DNA of 64,000 nt from Plasmodiophora brassicae (Eukaryota; Endomyxa: Phytomyxea; Phytomyxea; Plasmodiophorida): contig CP145414.1 in the NCBI GenBank assembly GCA_036867785.1, positions 744,001 through 808,000 on the forward strand, written 5' to 3'. The notes below the pieces were generated by a model. It saw only the letters and a list, made by a program, of their open reading frames with translations. It did no database searches and was not told the origin of the DNA. The position numbers and the translations under genes were made by a program. Position 1 is the stretch's first letter; each line of letters begins with the position of its first letter. Positions 33,913 through 49,189 of the stretch are shown here, in pieces.

Positions 33913-34393
33913 GACGACAAACGAGCGACGGTCGTCGCGGCGTCAGTGCTTTTCTGCGCCTGCCCGCGCTGTATTTTTAGAACCCGACTTCGCCCCTCGC
34001 CCAACACGCGAAACGGACGTCGCCCGCTCATCCTCGTTGATCCTCCGGTAACCCCATCAAGGCAGCGTCTCCTCGTCACTTCTCTATTATTCTTCGACAA
34101 AGATGTCGCCCACCTGACGCAAACATTTCGCTAGCAGATATAGGTCCACTAAGGTAATTTGTGGGCGTCTTTAAACCAGAGCTGCTCCGAGACCGAGGCG
34201 CCTGCCTGAAAAGCGCGAAACACAAATAGACTAAGCCGGAGATGCTGGCCAGGGCGACAGGGACACGGTGCAGGTGAACGGTGTATATGGCGATGGCGGC
34301 CCGGTGGCAGTGCAGACTGCAGCGACGAGTGGACCTGCGGCTGCGGAGTTCCGGGGCGCAGAATTCGGTCTGGCGAAGCTGCTGCTTCTGCCC
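33913..34393. other. Promoter interval between divergent IST1 and RPC2
   Basis: About 480 bp. An open frame runs into the RPC2 start from 34268 but lacks an ATG before 34394. No other gene or repeat is supported. Confidence 0.4.
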
Positions 34394-38843
<4,450 letters not shown>

Positions 38844-39291
38844 AAGTAAAAGTTGAATGTTTTGGTTAGTGGCATTGGCATAGGCCATATGTCAGAGACA
38901 CGGAAGTAGAATGGGATATCACGCAGGGAGTGACCATTCTTTAATGGGAGGCGTGTTCTCGACTAGTAACCGCAGGTTACGATGGTGATTGGCGATCCGA
39001 CAAAGAGCAGCGATTGTGGCTCGATATCAAGTCGCCTGTACGCACAGTCAGTCGTTACTGCCTGCCCTGTATTCCTAGATAACGGGGTATTCTAGCATGT
39101 CGCTGTACAGTGTAGATGCGCCCGGAATAAGTGACTGCAGATTCTCTGGAGGCCCTGCTTGCAATAATTATTTTGGGATTTTTGCCGCTCGCCGGTGCCG
39201 AGCGTAGAGTCAGTGCCAGGGGCCAGCAGGTGTTGACCGTAGTGGAGTCGCGGACGCTGCACCCGCGACCTGCGCCGACTGGACCGCTGAG
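38844..39291. other. Intergenic, nothing recognised
   Basis: Between RPC2 and the BRO1-domain gene. The open stretch at 39131-39290 could be a 5' leader or upstream exon but has no supported link. No repeats were seen. Confidence 0.4.
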
Positions 39292-40783
39292 ATGCTGTTC
39301 AGCTTCGGGAATCCCACAACGGCCAAAGTGCGACTGGGTGAAATATTTCTACTGGAGCAGGATGTCGCCAAGCACAATATGCGAGCGGCGACCGTCGTGC
39401 GCGACACGTTTGCAACGCAGTCGGTCAAGCACGCCATGGCGCCGCCGGGGAGCGATTTCTCGCCGATGTTAGACGCGCTGGACGAGTACCTACCCGTTCT
39501 CGTCGCTCTTGTTGAGCAAATCCACAAGACGTACAATAAGAACATGAGTGAGGCGTTAGGTAAGGTTCGCTCTCCCAAGCTGCACTGGATTTGCTCATTG
39601 CCAGTAAACAGTATTCCGCTGGACGACATGGATGATGAATGCGAAAGAGGTTCACGAGTTGCCGCTGTTCGAGGATGAACTGTGTGCTGCTTACTGTGTA
39701 GGCATCGTGCCCGTGTCCGATACAGGATGGCATCTGAAACCATCCGCAGACCAAAGCTTTGCTGCATTACAAATCCGCTCATGCATTGTTAGCAGGAAAC
39801 AAACCCGTGACTACTGGCACTAAAGAAAAGCTCGCTGCTGCTGAGTAATCCGCGACTGGTTAACAGCTTCGGGCAATGTTAACCATCGCTGCAGGCTTCA
39901 CACGGCGGCCTCTATTTTCAGTTGGGTTTCCACGACGTTGATACCGTTGTCTCTGATGTCGAGTGACACTCGTCCGACTGAACTGCACCCGAAAGCGTGC
40001 GAGGCCATGTCTTTGTACGTTCCCTGAGTCCAATTCAACCAGGCGGCTATGTGTTTGGTAATATCCCCGGGCAGGTTGTGTTTGTGTCATGTGCAAGAGC
40101 TCGTGATTGATTCCGCTGTGGCCTCGAACAAGTCTGATGGCGCCATTGCAAAGCTGTATTTTGGTGTACTGCAGCGCGGAGCACGAACCCGACTATCTGT
40201 GCACTGACCGTCATTCTGCACAGTTGGTGCAACAATACCGCAGCGTGCAGCAGGCTCTCAACGGGCTCGAACATGCGTATCACACCTTGGAGGTTGGGTT
40301 CAAGGTGTGGCCCCGGCTACAGCTGGAGTACAATCACGGGCGGGCACTGTACTATCTGGGAAAGATGGCGCTCTCGGAGAGGAAATATGGGGAGGCGATT
40401 TCGCTGATGCAGGGCGCGGTGTCGACACTGGAGTCGATTCGCTTCCCCGAATGTGATCACCCGTCTATCGATCGGGCAAGGAATCAGGTGAAATCGGCAA
40501 CTGCCGAGGTCAAGAGCGTCCTGAATCCACTGATCAAGGACAATTCTACAATCTATTTCGCTGTCTGGGAAACGCGTTGGAATGTGCCGCTACTGGGACT
40601 AACCTCTAATTTGCCGGCCAGGTCGTCCCCGATATCAAAGAGTTGCCGTTGCCTCAAGGCACCTTTATCCCCAAACTACAGGAATTCATCCCAGTTGCTG
40701 CTGACCAGAAGCAATACTTCGTAAGTTTCGTTTCTCTGTCTGGAACATTCATTGTCTCATGCGATGACCAGGACACCCCTTGA
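39292..40783 (+). CDS. BRO1-domain protein (BROX/Alix-like)
   Basis: BRO1 domains bind the C-terminus of the ESCRT-III subunit CHMP4/Snf7. The start MLFSFGNPTTAKVRLGEIFL matches the beginning of a BRO1 fold. A helical first exon follows (DYLPVL-like DALDEYLPVLVALVEQIHKT). The middle exon carries the diagnostic region AKLYFGVLQRGA, and LEVGFKVWPRLQLEYNHGRA, LYYLGKMALSERKYGEAISL and MQGAVSTLESIRFPECDHPS. The last exons read VVPDIKELPLPQGTFIPKLQ and QKQYF, then a final intron (gtaagt ... gaccag) leaves a three-residue exon DTP and TGA 40781-40783. At about 400 residues it is BRO1 domain only, like BROX. Exon boundaries between 39700 and 40190 are approximate. Confidence 0.75.
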
Positions 40784-41255
40784 CACCCAATACAACTGTA
40801 TATTTACTGTGTCGAATACGCCTGCAGCAGTAGTTGGCCCACTTGCGGTTGGGGCTCGCGTTGCTTCGCGTATGTATTCTTCGCCATGCGGCGCTCGACA
40901 AAGCAATTGGAATTCTCCACTGGGTCGATACAATCTTCGTTGGCACGCACGTTGCTTGGTGCACGACCCCCTGCTGCACTGCTTCATGTCCGGCGCGACG
41001 AGCAATGCTGACAACCCATTTGCCAGTGTGCAGGGCGCACCGCCGCCAGTACCCGGAGCTACATAGCTTGGAAGGCCCAGCGGCAGGCAGCGCCCCCGCC
41101 GCCGAGGGCCGCTGCGGCTGTGCGGATAAAATCTGCGCTGCTGACGTGGCCGTCAAATGTCCTCGAGTGACCGTTTGTTTTCCGTGGGCGGTTTCGTCGA
41201 TTCCGTCGTCGATTGACTCGAAACGCGGTCGCGAGCTGGGGTTCGCATCGCGCTC
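40784..41255. other. Gap with open frames on both strands, no firm gene
   Basis: Open frames on + (40834-41283) and - (40749-41156) are both Arg/Cys/Ala rich in the way shadow frames of GC-rich DNA are. A small minus-strand gene with cysteine-rich character is possible, but no motif settles it. Confidence 0.3.
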
Positions 41256-43452
41256 ATGGGACGACGTCCTTGTGTCTTGCTAACGTTATCAGCAATCGTC
41301 GTCGCGGTTGCCGGTGCGGGGTCGCTTGAAGAAATGATGGCCGACCGGGATTATCAGTCGGCGAAGGACTGGCTCATTGAGCAAGATCGGACGGGCGATA
41401 CGCGAGCTGGAGCGTTGATCGCTCTTCTGCATTTGGTTAGGCATTTAGCGACGTACCTGGCTTCCGTAATCGTGTGCTGATCACGTGTGCACAGAGAGGC
41501 CAGCTTCCTCCTGACAACGAGGAGGTCTTGAAGTGGCTCGAACGTGGTGCAGGACTTGGTGATCATAACGCCCATAGCATTCTTGGTCTTCTCCATGACA
41601 CTGGTTTTGTCGTTGGTCAACGCGATATGGCTCGGTCACTGATGCACTATTACATTGGCGCCCTTGGTGCAAAGTGCCCTGAGTGCAGCATAGTCTTGGG
41701 CTACCGGCATTTACATGGAATTGGGTACGATTGTTTCCGGTAAACATCGACACGTCTGACAGTCCTGGTAAGGGTCCCTAAATCATGTGACGCGGCTGTC
41801 CGGTATTACATGAGCGCATCCGATAAAGGTACGTCAGGCTATGCATATCGGGCTGCACGGACGCACCTGAACGCTTCTGCCCACATAGTCGTCGAGCAGC
41901 TGTCCAGCTCAGAGTTGATCCCCACGTTCGAACGTGTTCGACTGACTGATGAGAATGCAAGGAACCGTCCGACTGAAGAATCAACCGTACGTTCTGAAGG
42001 TGTATGTTATCGTGGCACGCAAATCTCAGCCGTGGCCAACAGGATGTCATCAAGTACTTTGAGCACGCCGCAGACGGCGGTGACGTCAGTGCCCAAGTTG
42101 CCCTAGGGCAGCTGTCTGAGCACGGCATTAGAGGGGTTCCTCAAGACATGGGCAAAGCTGCCATGTGGTTCAGGCGTGCGGCTAATCAAGGCGACTCGAC
42201 TGCAATGGCGCAGCTTGCTGGCCTCACCGCTCAAGGCCTCGGTGTACCACAGGACAATAAGACTGCTCTGGAACTCTTCCAAGCCAGTGCGAAGCTTGGT
42301 AACGCCGCTGGGTATGCTGGTCTAGGCCACATGTACATGGAGGGCGCAGGTAGGTCAAACCCTCTCACAAATGTGTTTGTGGCCCCTGAATAACGACCAT
42401 CTTGGAACGCTAGGGGTCGAACGAGACATGCGTTTGGCCGTCAAATATTTCAAGGAGGCCGCTGATCGAGGCAATGCTGAAGCTCAGTACATTCTTGGCA
42501 CGTTATACTATTCGTAAGCAATGCTCTACATGACGAGTTATGCCCTACATGTTTATGACCGACTTGCAGGGGAGATGCAGTTGACAAATCCCATGTCACC
42601 GCGTTGCACTATTTTACTGCTGCTGGACATCAGGGTCATACTGCCGCGTTGTATAATCTCGCCCAAATGCATTTGCTTGGCCACGGGACGCATAAGTCCT
42701 GTTCGTTGGCGGTCCGGTTGCATAAAGTAGTTGCCGAGCGGGGCAGATGGGCTGCAGAGCGCCACCGACGCGGGCATGATGCATTCTGCAAGGGTCTAAT
42801 GGAGGAAGCACTTGTAAGTCCATTCGGTGTCGGCTAGTCGTCGATGTTGACCTCGTTCACAGTGGGAGTACATCTCCTGTGCAATGTATGGCGACGAAGT
42901 GTGCCAGCTGAATGCTGGCTGGATGCTTTCCCAGCCTGTCGGCTATTATGGGGACGATCATGATCAGATGGCTGTACAGTTCTGGCGGTTGGCAGCAGAT
43001 CAAGGATCGGCCATTGCCCAGCGTGTACTGGGTGACTACTGTTATGCCGAAGTTGTGTCTGGCGGTGTGCAAGAGGCCATTCGTCGATATCAGCAAGCAG
43101 CAGATCGCGCTGACGCCCAGGCTATGTTTAATTTGGGATACCTACATCAATGGGGTCCAAAGCAAGACCTTCATCTTGCCAAGCGATATTACGATCAAGC
43201 CAAACAAGTAACGTCGCGGTATCGTTCCAAATTCCAGCGTTCACGTTGTGTTCGTAGGCGAGCCCCGAGGCTTACGTTCCTACACAGCTTGCTCTTTTGG
43301 CGTTATATGTTCACATGTGGTGGAGCGGTGTCTCCTCGAGTACGGTTCCACAATTCCGGTGGAGCGAGTATGAGAACGCGGTCCTGGCGCTTCTGTGTGT
43401 CGCACTGGCAACAGTTGTATATATCCGGCGTGACAGAATTGCTCGCATCTAA
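41256..43452 (+). CDS. SEL1L: SEL1-repeat ERAD adaptor (SEL1L/Hrd3-like)
   Basis: ER-membrane partner of the HRD1 ubiquitin ligase in ER-associated degradation. A signal peptide (MGRRPCVLLTLSAIVVAVAGAG) precedes many SEL1 repeats: EEVLKWLERGAGLGDHNAHS, VIKYFEHAADGGDVSAQVAL, AAMWFRRAANQGDSTAMAQL, LAVKYFKEAADRGNAEAQY, VTALHYFTAAGHQGHTAALY, MAVQFWRLAADQGSAIAQRV and AIRRYQQAADRADAQAMFNL. The C-terminal exon reads EAYVPTQLALLALYVHMWW, with one transmembrane helix AVLALLCVALATVVYIRR and TAA at 43450-43452. Signal peptide, SEL1 array and C-terminal anchor together are the SEL1L/Hrd3 layout. Six or seven short introns. Confidence 0.9.
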
Positions 43453-43677
43453 AACAATATAAACTCATGCATGCAGTTGGTAGCTGCTGTGAATATGCTT
43501 TCCAACGATAGGTCGATCGAGAGATAATATCGATTGCCAGACCACATGCCAAATAATAATTCAAGCGCTTACGTGCACCGTATCAGTTATCGCCGTGTAG
43601 GCACTGACGTACGGCCTCAGGAGTCCGTCACGGAGTCCGTAGCAGCGCGGTGCGCGTAGACACAGTGGGAGTATAGC

Positions 43678-44268
43678 ATGGCGTCAAAGAAGAACCGGCG
43701 GGCACGGGTTGCTCCTGCGGCTTCAGTATCGCGACGTCGACGCTTGAAGAGCAAACTAGGCCGAAACTCTGATGCAAAAGCGTCTGTGTACAGCGCACTC
43801 ATTCGGCAGCATTGGGATAATGACAAAGGGGTCATAGAAGTAAGTTGATTTCCATTTACGGTTGCTGTAAGTACAGTCCGCTGACGATTTTTGATGTTCC
43901 AGAACTTCAAGGAGCTTGGTCTTTGCAGGGACGTCAACAAAGAATCCATTCGGTCGCTTGCGAGTGAGTACAAGGCCAGGATAGCTGGCGCCAAGGTGAT
44001 CCGACCAACGAAAAACGACGGCGCCTCGGAACCCGGTCGTCTGCACGATGCTCTCACTGAAATCCAAAACACTCGCGTCGTGATGCAACCCGCGCTACCA
44101 TCGTCGATGCCCGTCCAGGAGCAATGCCAAATCGCGGCCTTGATCCGCAAATATGGCGCTGACAACCTCGATGCCATGGCGAGAGACATCAAGCTGAACG
44201 TGTGGCAGAAGACGGCCGCACAACTCAAGAAGCGCGTTGCGCTCTACCTGAAACTGCAGGAACTGTGA
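43678..44268 (+). CDS. NOP16: Nucleolar protein 16 (60S ribosome biogenesis)
   Basis: Exons 43678-43839 and 43903-44268 (intron 43840-43902) give 175 residues. The basic N-terminus (ASKKNRRARVAPAASVSRRR) is a nucleolar-type signal. The NOP16 core shows ALIRQHWDNDKGVIENFKEL, spanning the splice, then GLCRDVNKES. The C-terminal block IAALIRKYGADNLDAMARDI plus KLNVWQKTAAQLKKRVALYL matches the conserved NOP16 end with its MARD motif. Size fits the family (about 180). It acts in late nucleolar pre-60S assembly. Confidence 0.87.
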
Positions 44269-44557
44269 TATATGCTGCCATAACTGATAAAAGACACGTC
44301 GTCTGCGAGAACGTTTTTGAACTGGCAATCGCGTGGACAAATTTGCGCCGTCAAAGATCGAACTGCGTGTGGTCAGCGCCGGTCGCCGTTTGAGCTCAGT
44401 GCTAGTGCTCAGGCCGAGCGAGAGGCAACGCCTGTGTGTGTGCCATTGTGCGAACTGAGACGGGCCGCTCCCGGTTTACATACGATACCGTATATCTGAC
44501 AACGCTGGGATTGGGCAGCACCACTGATCGGCAGCGAGGCTGGCGTCGCTCCCGACG

Positions 44558-46489
44558 ATGCAGATCGGCAACCTGAACGTCAATGTAAACTCGATTGTGA
44601 ACAAGGTCCGCGACCAGATCGAACAGTACAGGGGCAGCGAGATCGAGAAGAAGGTCAAGGAAGCCACGAGCAGCGCCAATTGGGGCGTCACTGGGCAGGT
44701 CAAAGAGGACATTGCACGGGCCACATATGATTATACTGGATACTCAGAGGTAATTCGACGTATTTCAACTTCGTTTTCCCGTTTCCGAATAGGATGCCTC
44801 ACACGCGCATACTTGTCAGGTCATGGGCATCCTGTGGAAACGGATGGGGGAAAGCGGCAAGAACTGGAGAATGGTCTTCAAGTCGTTAGACCTGCTCGAA
44901 TACTTGCTTAAGCGAGGGTCGGAACGCGTCGTTTCGGAAGCCAGGGAGAGACAGTATCAAGTTTGAACTGCGAATCGTTGGTTAGGCCTTTCGTAGGGAA
45001 TGCTGATACGTACCTCAGATCCGCACACTTAAAGACTTCCATTTCAGCGAGCAGGATGGCCGTGATAAGGGTGGCGGTATTCGCGAGAAGTCCAGGTACC
45101 GGTCGCTTGTAACGACGTTGATCTGTGTATCGTGAACTCCGAGGCAGGGCGATCTGCGAACTCCTCAACGACGATGCAGCCCTGAAGGCGGAGAGGCAAA
45201 GGGCCAGAACCACCCAAGCCAAGTACACTGGACTAGGTTCATACGGCTACGCCGCGAGCAATTACAGGTAACAATTTCGCTACCAGTATTCGTCGTCAGG
45301 TTGCTGACGATATGTTTGTAGGGGGTTTGACTCATTCGACATGCCAAGGTGATTTGGGATTCACACACTCTTCGAAGCCGTTCTGATATTCTGCCTGGCG
45401 TAGAGAAGAGCCTGCGGCGACTGGTCGATGGCGCGATGAAGAGGGTGGTGACGCCCAAGCCGAAATTAAGAAGGAGAAAAAGAAGAACAAGAAGAAGAAG
45501 AAGCCAAAGAAGGGCTCATCAGCGGCTGCCGACAAGAATGATGAACTCAGTGACGATGTCCTTAGTGAGTCTGAGGAGGAGGAAAAACAAGGGACCGCTA
45601 TTCAGTGTTCGTCGACGGTTAGCGTTGCAGCGTTTCCGGACGTATCTGATTTTGTGTGAACAGACGGTATCCCAGACCCGCTCCCGCCCCCAAAGGACAA
45701 GAAAAAGAAGAAGCGGAAGAAGAAGCAGTCGTCGCAGGAGGTGGATCAGCCAATACCTGATCTCTTCTCGGCTGATGCTGCTGCCACTTCGACAGCGGCA
45801 TCTGTTGATGACATTTTGGGAATGGCGTTCTCGGCTCCTGCCCCAGCGCCATCCCAGGCCTTTCCTCCGGTGCAGCAACTTCAACCCCAACAGCACCCAT
45901 CGTTCGCGTTTCCGGACGTTCGCGGCGGTTTGACGTCTGACAGTGAAGAGTGGGGATTCGTTTCTGCTTCTACGAACCCGCATGGTTCTCCCCCATTCAC
46001 AAGTGCCGCGCCCTCGAACGCTCCATTTGATCCGTTCTTTGCGAACTCTAATCCGGCGCCTCCTCAACAACCGGTTTTCACACCGTCAACAACTCAGCTA
46101 CAACAGCCGAGTCCTTTCCTGTCGCCAACGTCAGCTGCACCAGTCCAGTCTTTTCAGGGCAACGCAAGCGCAAGCCCTGCCGCTAACAGCCTGTGGGACA
46201 GCAGCCTGATCGATCTCGGTGCGTTGTCACTTTCATCTGGTCCTCCAGCTAAGAACGCGATGTCTTCTACTCAACCCGCAGCGTCGAAGCCACCCAATGC
46301 CTTCGTAAGTGGTTAATTGTTCCTATCGTGTTCGCGCTCTGACATACTGACGCTCTTGCCACCTCGTAGTCTCCATCGATGTTCAGCTCTCCTGCGCCAT
46401 CGAACAACCCGCCGCAACCGAATCTCTTATTCAGTGGGTTCGACTCTCCCGCCCCGACGCCTGATGGTTTCAATCCATATGGGCTCTAA
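44558..46489 (+). CDS. ENTH-domain clathrin adaptor (epsin/CLINT1-like)
   Basis: Phosphoinositide-binding adaptor for clathrin vesicles. The ENTH domain (first about 150 residues, five exons) reads NKVRDQIEQYRG, KEATSSANWGVTGQVKEDIA, VMGILWKRMGESGKNWRMVF, KSLDLLEYLLKRGSERVVSE and IRTLKDFHFSEQDGRDKGGG, then RELCELLNDDAALKAERQRA. A lysine-rich linker (KKEKKKNKKKKKPKKGSS) and a Pro/Gln/Ser/Phe-rich tail follow, with DPFF and NPFN-like peptides and the block SLIDLGALSLSS. The YGYAASNY and DLGALSL features favour the CLINT1/epsinR type. It ends DGFNPYGL and TAA 46487-46489. Convergent with the next gene (123 bp apart). Confidence 0.87.
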
Positions 46490-46612
46490 CGCCGTCTATT
46501 ATATCAGTACACATTATTCAAACTTCAGACGCAGACTGAATAACGCTTGCCCCGGAGCTGTACGCAGAACGAAATGGGATTTTGCCGCTTTTCATTCCGA
46601 GAGGATGCGGAA

Positions 46613-47416
46613 TCATACGATGAGGAGCGCCGAAAAGAAGGCCAGCGCAGCGGCAGTGCCAGGCAGGACGACAGACGAATCACTCTTCAGCTGTCGCTTC
46701 ACTTTCGCTTCCTGCTCCTTCTTATCCGCCTCCGTCTTGGCCTTGCGCGCGACTTGCTGCTTGTGCAGGTAGCGAAGCCCAGCCGTACCAGCCGCAAGAG
46801 TGCCTACAGTGGCGCCGGCGACGAGCATGCCGGTCTTCGTCTTCAGCCACTGGCCGGCCTCAGTCAGCTTGGATTGTAGGGTGCCAGCGCTGGCACCCGC
46901 CTGAGGCTGGAGCTCCTCACCAGCCGGTTCCTCGTTTAACGTCTGCTCCAACGAGCCAGGCGCAGGTGGAGACGACTCGCCTTGGAGTACAGTGGCACGC
47001 GGGACCTCGCCCTGTGGGGCAGGCTCAACGGTAGGAACAGGGCTCGGTTGTGGTGTCGTCGCCGGGTGTTGTGGTGGCACGGGCTGCTGCGTTGGCGGTT
47101 GTTGCACTTCGTCACCAGAAGACCCGAGAAATCTGCTGAAGAACCACTGCTTCCGGGTTTCGCGTTCCTGGGGAGCTGAAGGTTGGCTCTCACCGTTCCC
47201 AAACAGATTGCCAAACAAGGACGGTTGTCGAGCAGGAGCAGGCTGTTGTTCCGGCTCGCCGACTACCCAGTTCTTGACGGCTCTGTAGCCGTCGCCGACT
47301 TTGCGCCTCACGTTGTCCACAACACCCTGGTCGGTGGACGCCTGCTGCGGACGCTCGGCCGACGTCGCGCACGCCAGTACGACACCGGCAAGAGCAAGGA
47401 CCCAGAGGAGCTTCAT
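46613..47416 (-). CDS. Secreted/GPI-type protein, paralogue of 50808-51410
   Basis: Single exon, 267 residues. A clear signal peptide (MKLLWVLALAGVVLACATSA) is followed by a conserved module (VVDNVRRKVGDGYRAVKNW), then a variable Pro/Gln-rich middle of about 110 residues. The C-terminal part is conserved: GQWLKTKTGMLVAGATVGTL, AAGTAGLRYLHKQQVARKAK and EADKKEQEAKVKRQ. The extreme C-terminus SSVVLPGTAAALAFFSALLIV is hydrophobic with no cytosolic tail, like a GPI-attachment signal; an internal helix (VAGATVGTLAAGTAGLRYL) could also span the membrane. I do not recognise the family. A surface or secreted role is inferred from layout only. Confidence 0.75.
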   Translation of the reverse strand: MKLLWVLALAGVVLACATSAERPQQASTDQGVVDNVRRKVGDGYRAVKNWVVGEPEQQPAPARQPSLFGNLFGNGESQPSAPQERETRKQWFFSRFLGSSGDEVQQPPTQQPVPPQHPATTPQPSPVPTVEPAPQGEVPRATVLQGESSPPAPGSLEQTLNEEPAGEELQPQAGASAGTLQSKLTEAGQWLKTKTGMLVAGATVGTLAAGTAGLRYLHKQQVARKAKTEADKKEQEAKVKRQLKSDSSVVLPGTAAALAFFSALLIV

Positions 47417-47836
47417 GATTGTGACTGATGCGCGTGTTGTTGCTCAAATGACGGCAGCGATGCACGCCGACGAGATGCTATCGACCGGGCGATCCGATCC
47501 GGTTTGACGACAATCGGGTCAACAGAGAACTGCCGTCGCGGTCCACCGCACGGACAATCTGCGCGCGACACCCAGAGCCATTTTTAGGTTGGCACCAACG
47601 TCACTGGCGTCACGCACGAAACTTACGGGGTAAACCGAATGCCCGGCCTAAAATTAGACCAGACCGCCGAATCGTCGCCGACCGCCCGATCCGTCACGCC
47701 TTTAATCGCCGGACAGATCAGCCGCTGAACAGGTTGCAGAATCAGGGACGCAGTTTGCCATGCTACTGGCTATAAGCTCCAGCATATACAGGCAATTAGT
47801 GTCCGCCTCCTTCTCAGTCGAGGGCTAACATAGCGC
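47417..47836. other. Intergenic, nothing recognised
   Basis: About 420 bp upstream of the minus-strand secreted-protein gene. It holds its presumed promoter; no gene or repeat was identified. Confidence 0.4.
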
Positions 47837-48445
47837 CTATTTCTTAATAGGTTGGGCCCTCGGTGGCCGGCTGAGTGCACGGCGTACCAGTCGACGATAA
47901 GGAAGACATTCGTCTGCGGCGAAACCGAGAGCGACCGGCCGGGGAGTCCGACCGAAAGGGCCCGCTGCAGGCGCCGCTCCAAACGGTGTACATGACATAA
48001 TCTCTATTTCCGACAACGTCTTACCCTTTGCCCTTTGGCCACCTGGGACCGATTTAGCAGCAGTTGCCGTTTTACTCAACGTCAACCCAAAGTGCTTCTC
48101 CAAACCCCGAGTCAATTCCGTTGCGCCTCTCCTCACTCCGATGCCGGTCAGTCGCCACATCTCCAAATACAGAGCACGTTCGTTCTCCAGCCGACCTTTC
48201 TCATACCGAATGAAAGCTTCCGCTAGAGCGTCCGGATCCGCTTGTCGATCGACCAGGATAAACTTATCGGATCGGTTAGTGGATCGCGATGATGTTGGGT
48301 GGAATCGGTCCTGATCATAGCAGTACTGAATCAGGTGGTCGCATTCGTGAATGGTCTTCGCATTGAAAACGCCGCTGACGCCGCTTCCCTTCGAAAACCG
48401 CCCAGGCGCGAGGGTTGGTTGCAGCAACGGCGGTGATGGCGTCAC
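47837..48445 (-). CDS. Repeat-family ORF, copy A (truncated 5' end)
   Basis: Minus-strand open frame of 202 residues. The conserved block runs from about 48425 down to about 48020: VFNAKTIHECDHLIQYCY, FHPTSSRSTNRSDKFILVDR, ADPDALAEAFIRYEKGRLEN, ERALYLEMWRLTGIGVRRGA, TELTRGLEKHFGLTLSKTA. It shares this nearly word for word with copies B and C. Upstream it is joined to different DNA: a reading IVKQVPVDFGARAILPLLDV on the same strand, which is the antisense of copy B's 5' part. A private tail of about 60 residues follows. No known family; could be a gene family or the coding part of a mobile element. Confidence 0.55.
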   Translation of the reverse strand: MTPSPPLLQPTLAPGRFSKGSGVSGVFNAKTIHECDHLIQYCYDQDRFHPTSSRSTNRSDKFILVDRQADPDALAEAFIRYEKGRLENERALYLEMWRLTGIGVRRGATELTRGLEKHFGLTLSKTATAAKSVPGGQRAKGKTLSEIEIMSCTPFGAAPAAGPFGRTPRPVALGFAADECLPYRRLVRRALSRPPRAQPIKK

Positions 48446-48454
48446 GGTCGAAGA

Positions 48455-49176
48455 GCATCGGGAGGAGGGGGGTCCGTCCGACTACGTCCAGCAGGGGAAG
48501 GATAGCTCGTGCTCCGAAATCGACTGGTACCTGCTTGACAATCATGTGCAGCGCGTTTCACGAACTCCAGCTGAACGTCATGGGCGTCTGCAATCTAAGC
48601 TGTGAGAAGGTCAGGCAAGAACGCCGGGGCGATTGTTGCCAAGGGCGTCGACGTCACCGTTCCCGCGGGTACCGAAACCTTTGTCGACAATTGACTTTAT
48701 CGGTTGTGACATGGTTGGATTCTATTAACGTCGTTGCCATGAAAGGTAGCGCCTTTGCTAGGATGCCGGCCGTCGCTGCAACCAACCCTCGTGCCTGGGC
48801 GGTTTTCGAAGGGGAGCGCGTCAGCGGCGTTTTCAATGCGAAGACCATTCACGAATGCGACCACCTGATTCAGTACTGCTATGTTCAGGACCGATTCCAC
48901 CCAACATCATCGCGATCCACTAACCGATCCGATAAGTTTATCCTGGTCGATCGACAAGCGGATCCGGACGCTCTAGCGGAAGCTTTCATTCGGTATGAGA
49001 AAGGTCGGCTGGAGAACGAACGTGCTCTGTACATGGAGATGTGGCGACTAACCGGCATCGGAGTGAGGAGAGGCGCAACGGAATTGACTCGGGGTTTGGA
49101 GAAGCACTTTGGGTTGACGTTGACTAAAACGGCAACTGCTGCTAAATCGGTCCCAGGGTGGCCAAAGGGTGCGTAA
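48455..49176 (+). CDS. Repeat-family ORF, copy B (head-to-head with A, tail-to-tail with C)
   Basis: Plus-strand copy. The 5' module (about 48460-48690: SAFHELQLNVMGVCNLSCEK) leads into SVVTWLDSINVVAMKGSAFA, then the shared block AVAATNPRAWAVFEGERVSG through TELTRGLEKHFGLTLTKTA, and ends SVPGWPKGA with TAA 49174-49176. One frame is open from 48415. The conserved block is protein-like, but the 5' module is open in more than one frame, so the true start is unclear. Product unknown. Confidence 0.55.
48609..48629 (+). repeat. 21-bp direct repeat shared with the B/C junction (49179-49199)
   Basis: ggtcaggcaaga-type 21-mer inside copy B; a version identical at about 18 of 21 positions lies exactly at the B/C boundary at 49179-49199. 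It may mark the homology used in the rearrangement. Confidence 0.6.
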
Positions 49177-49189
49177 TAGGTCAGGCAAG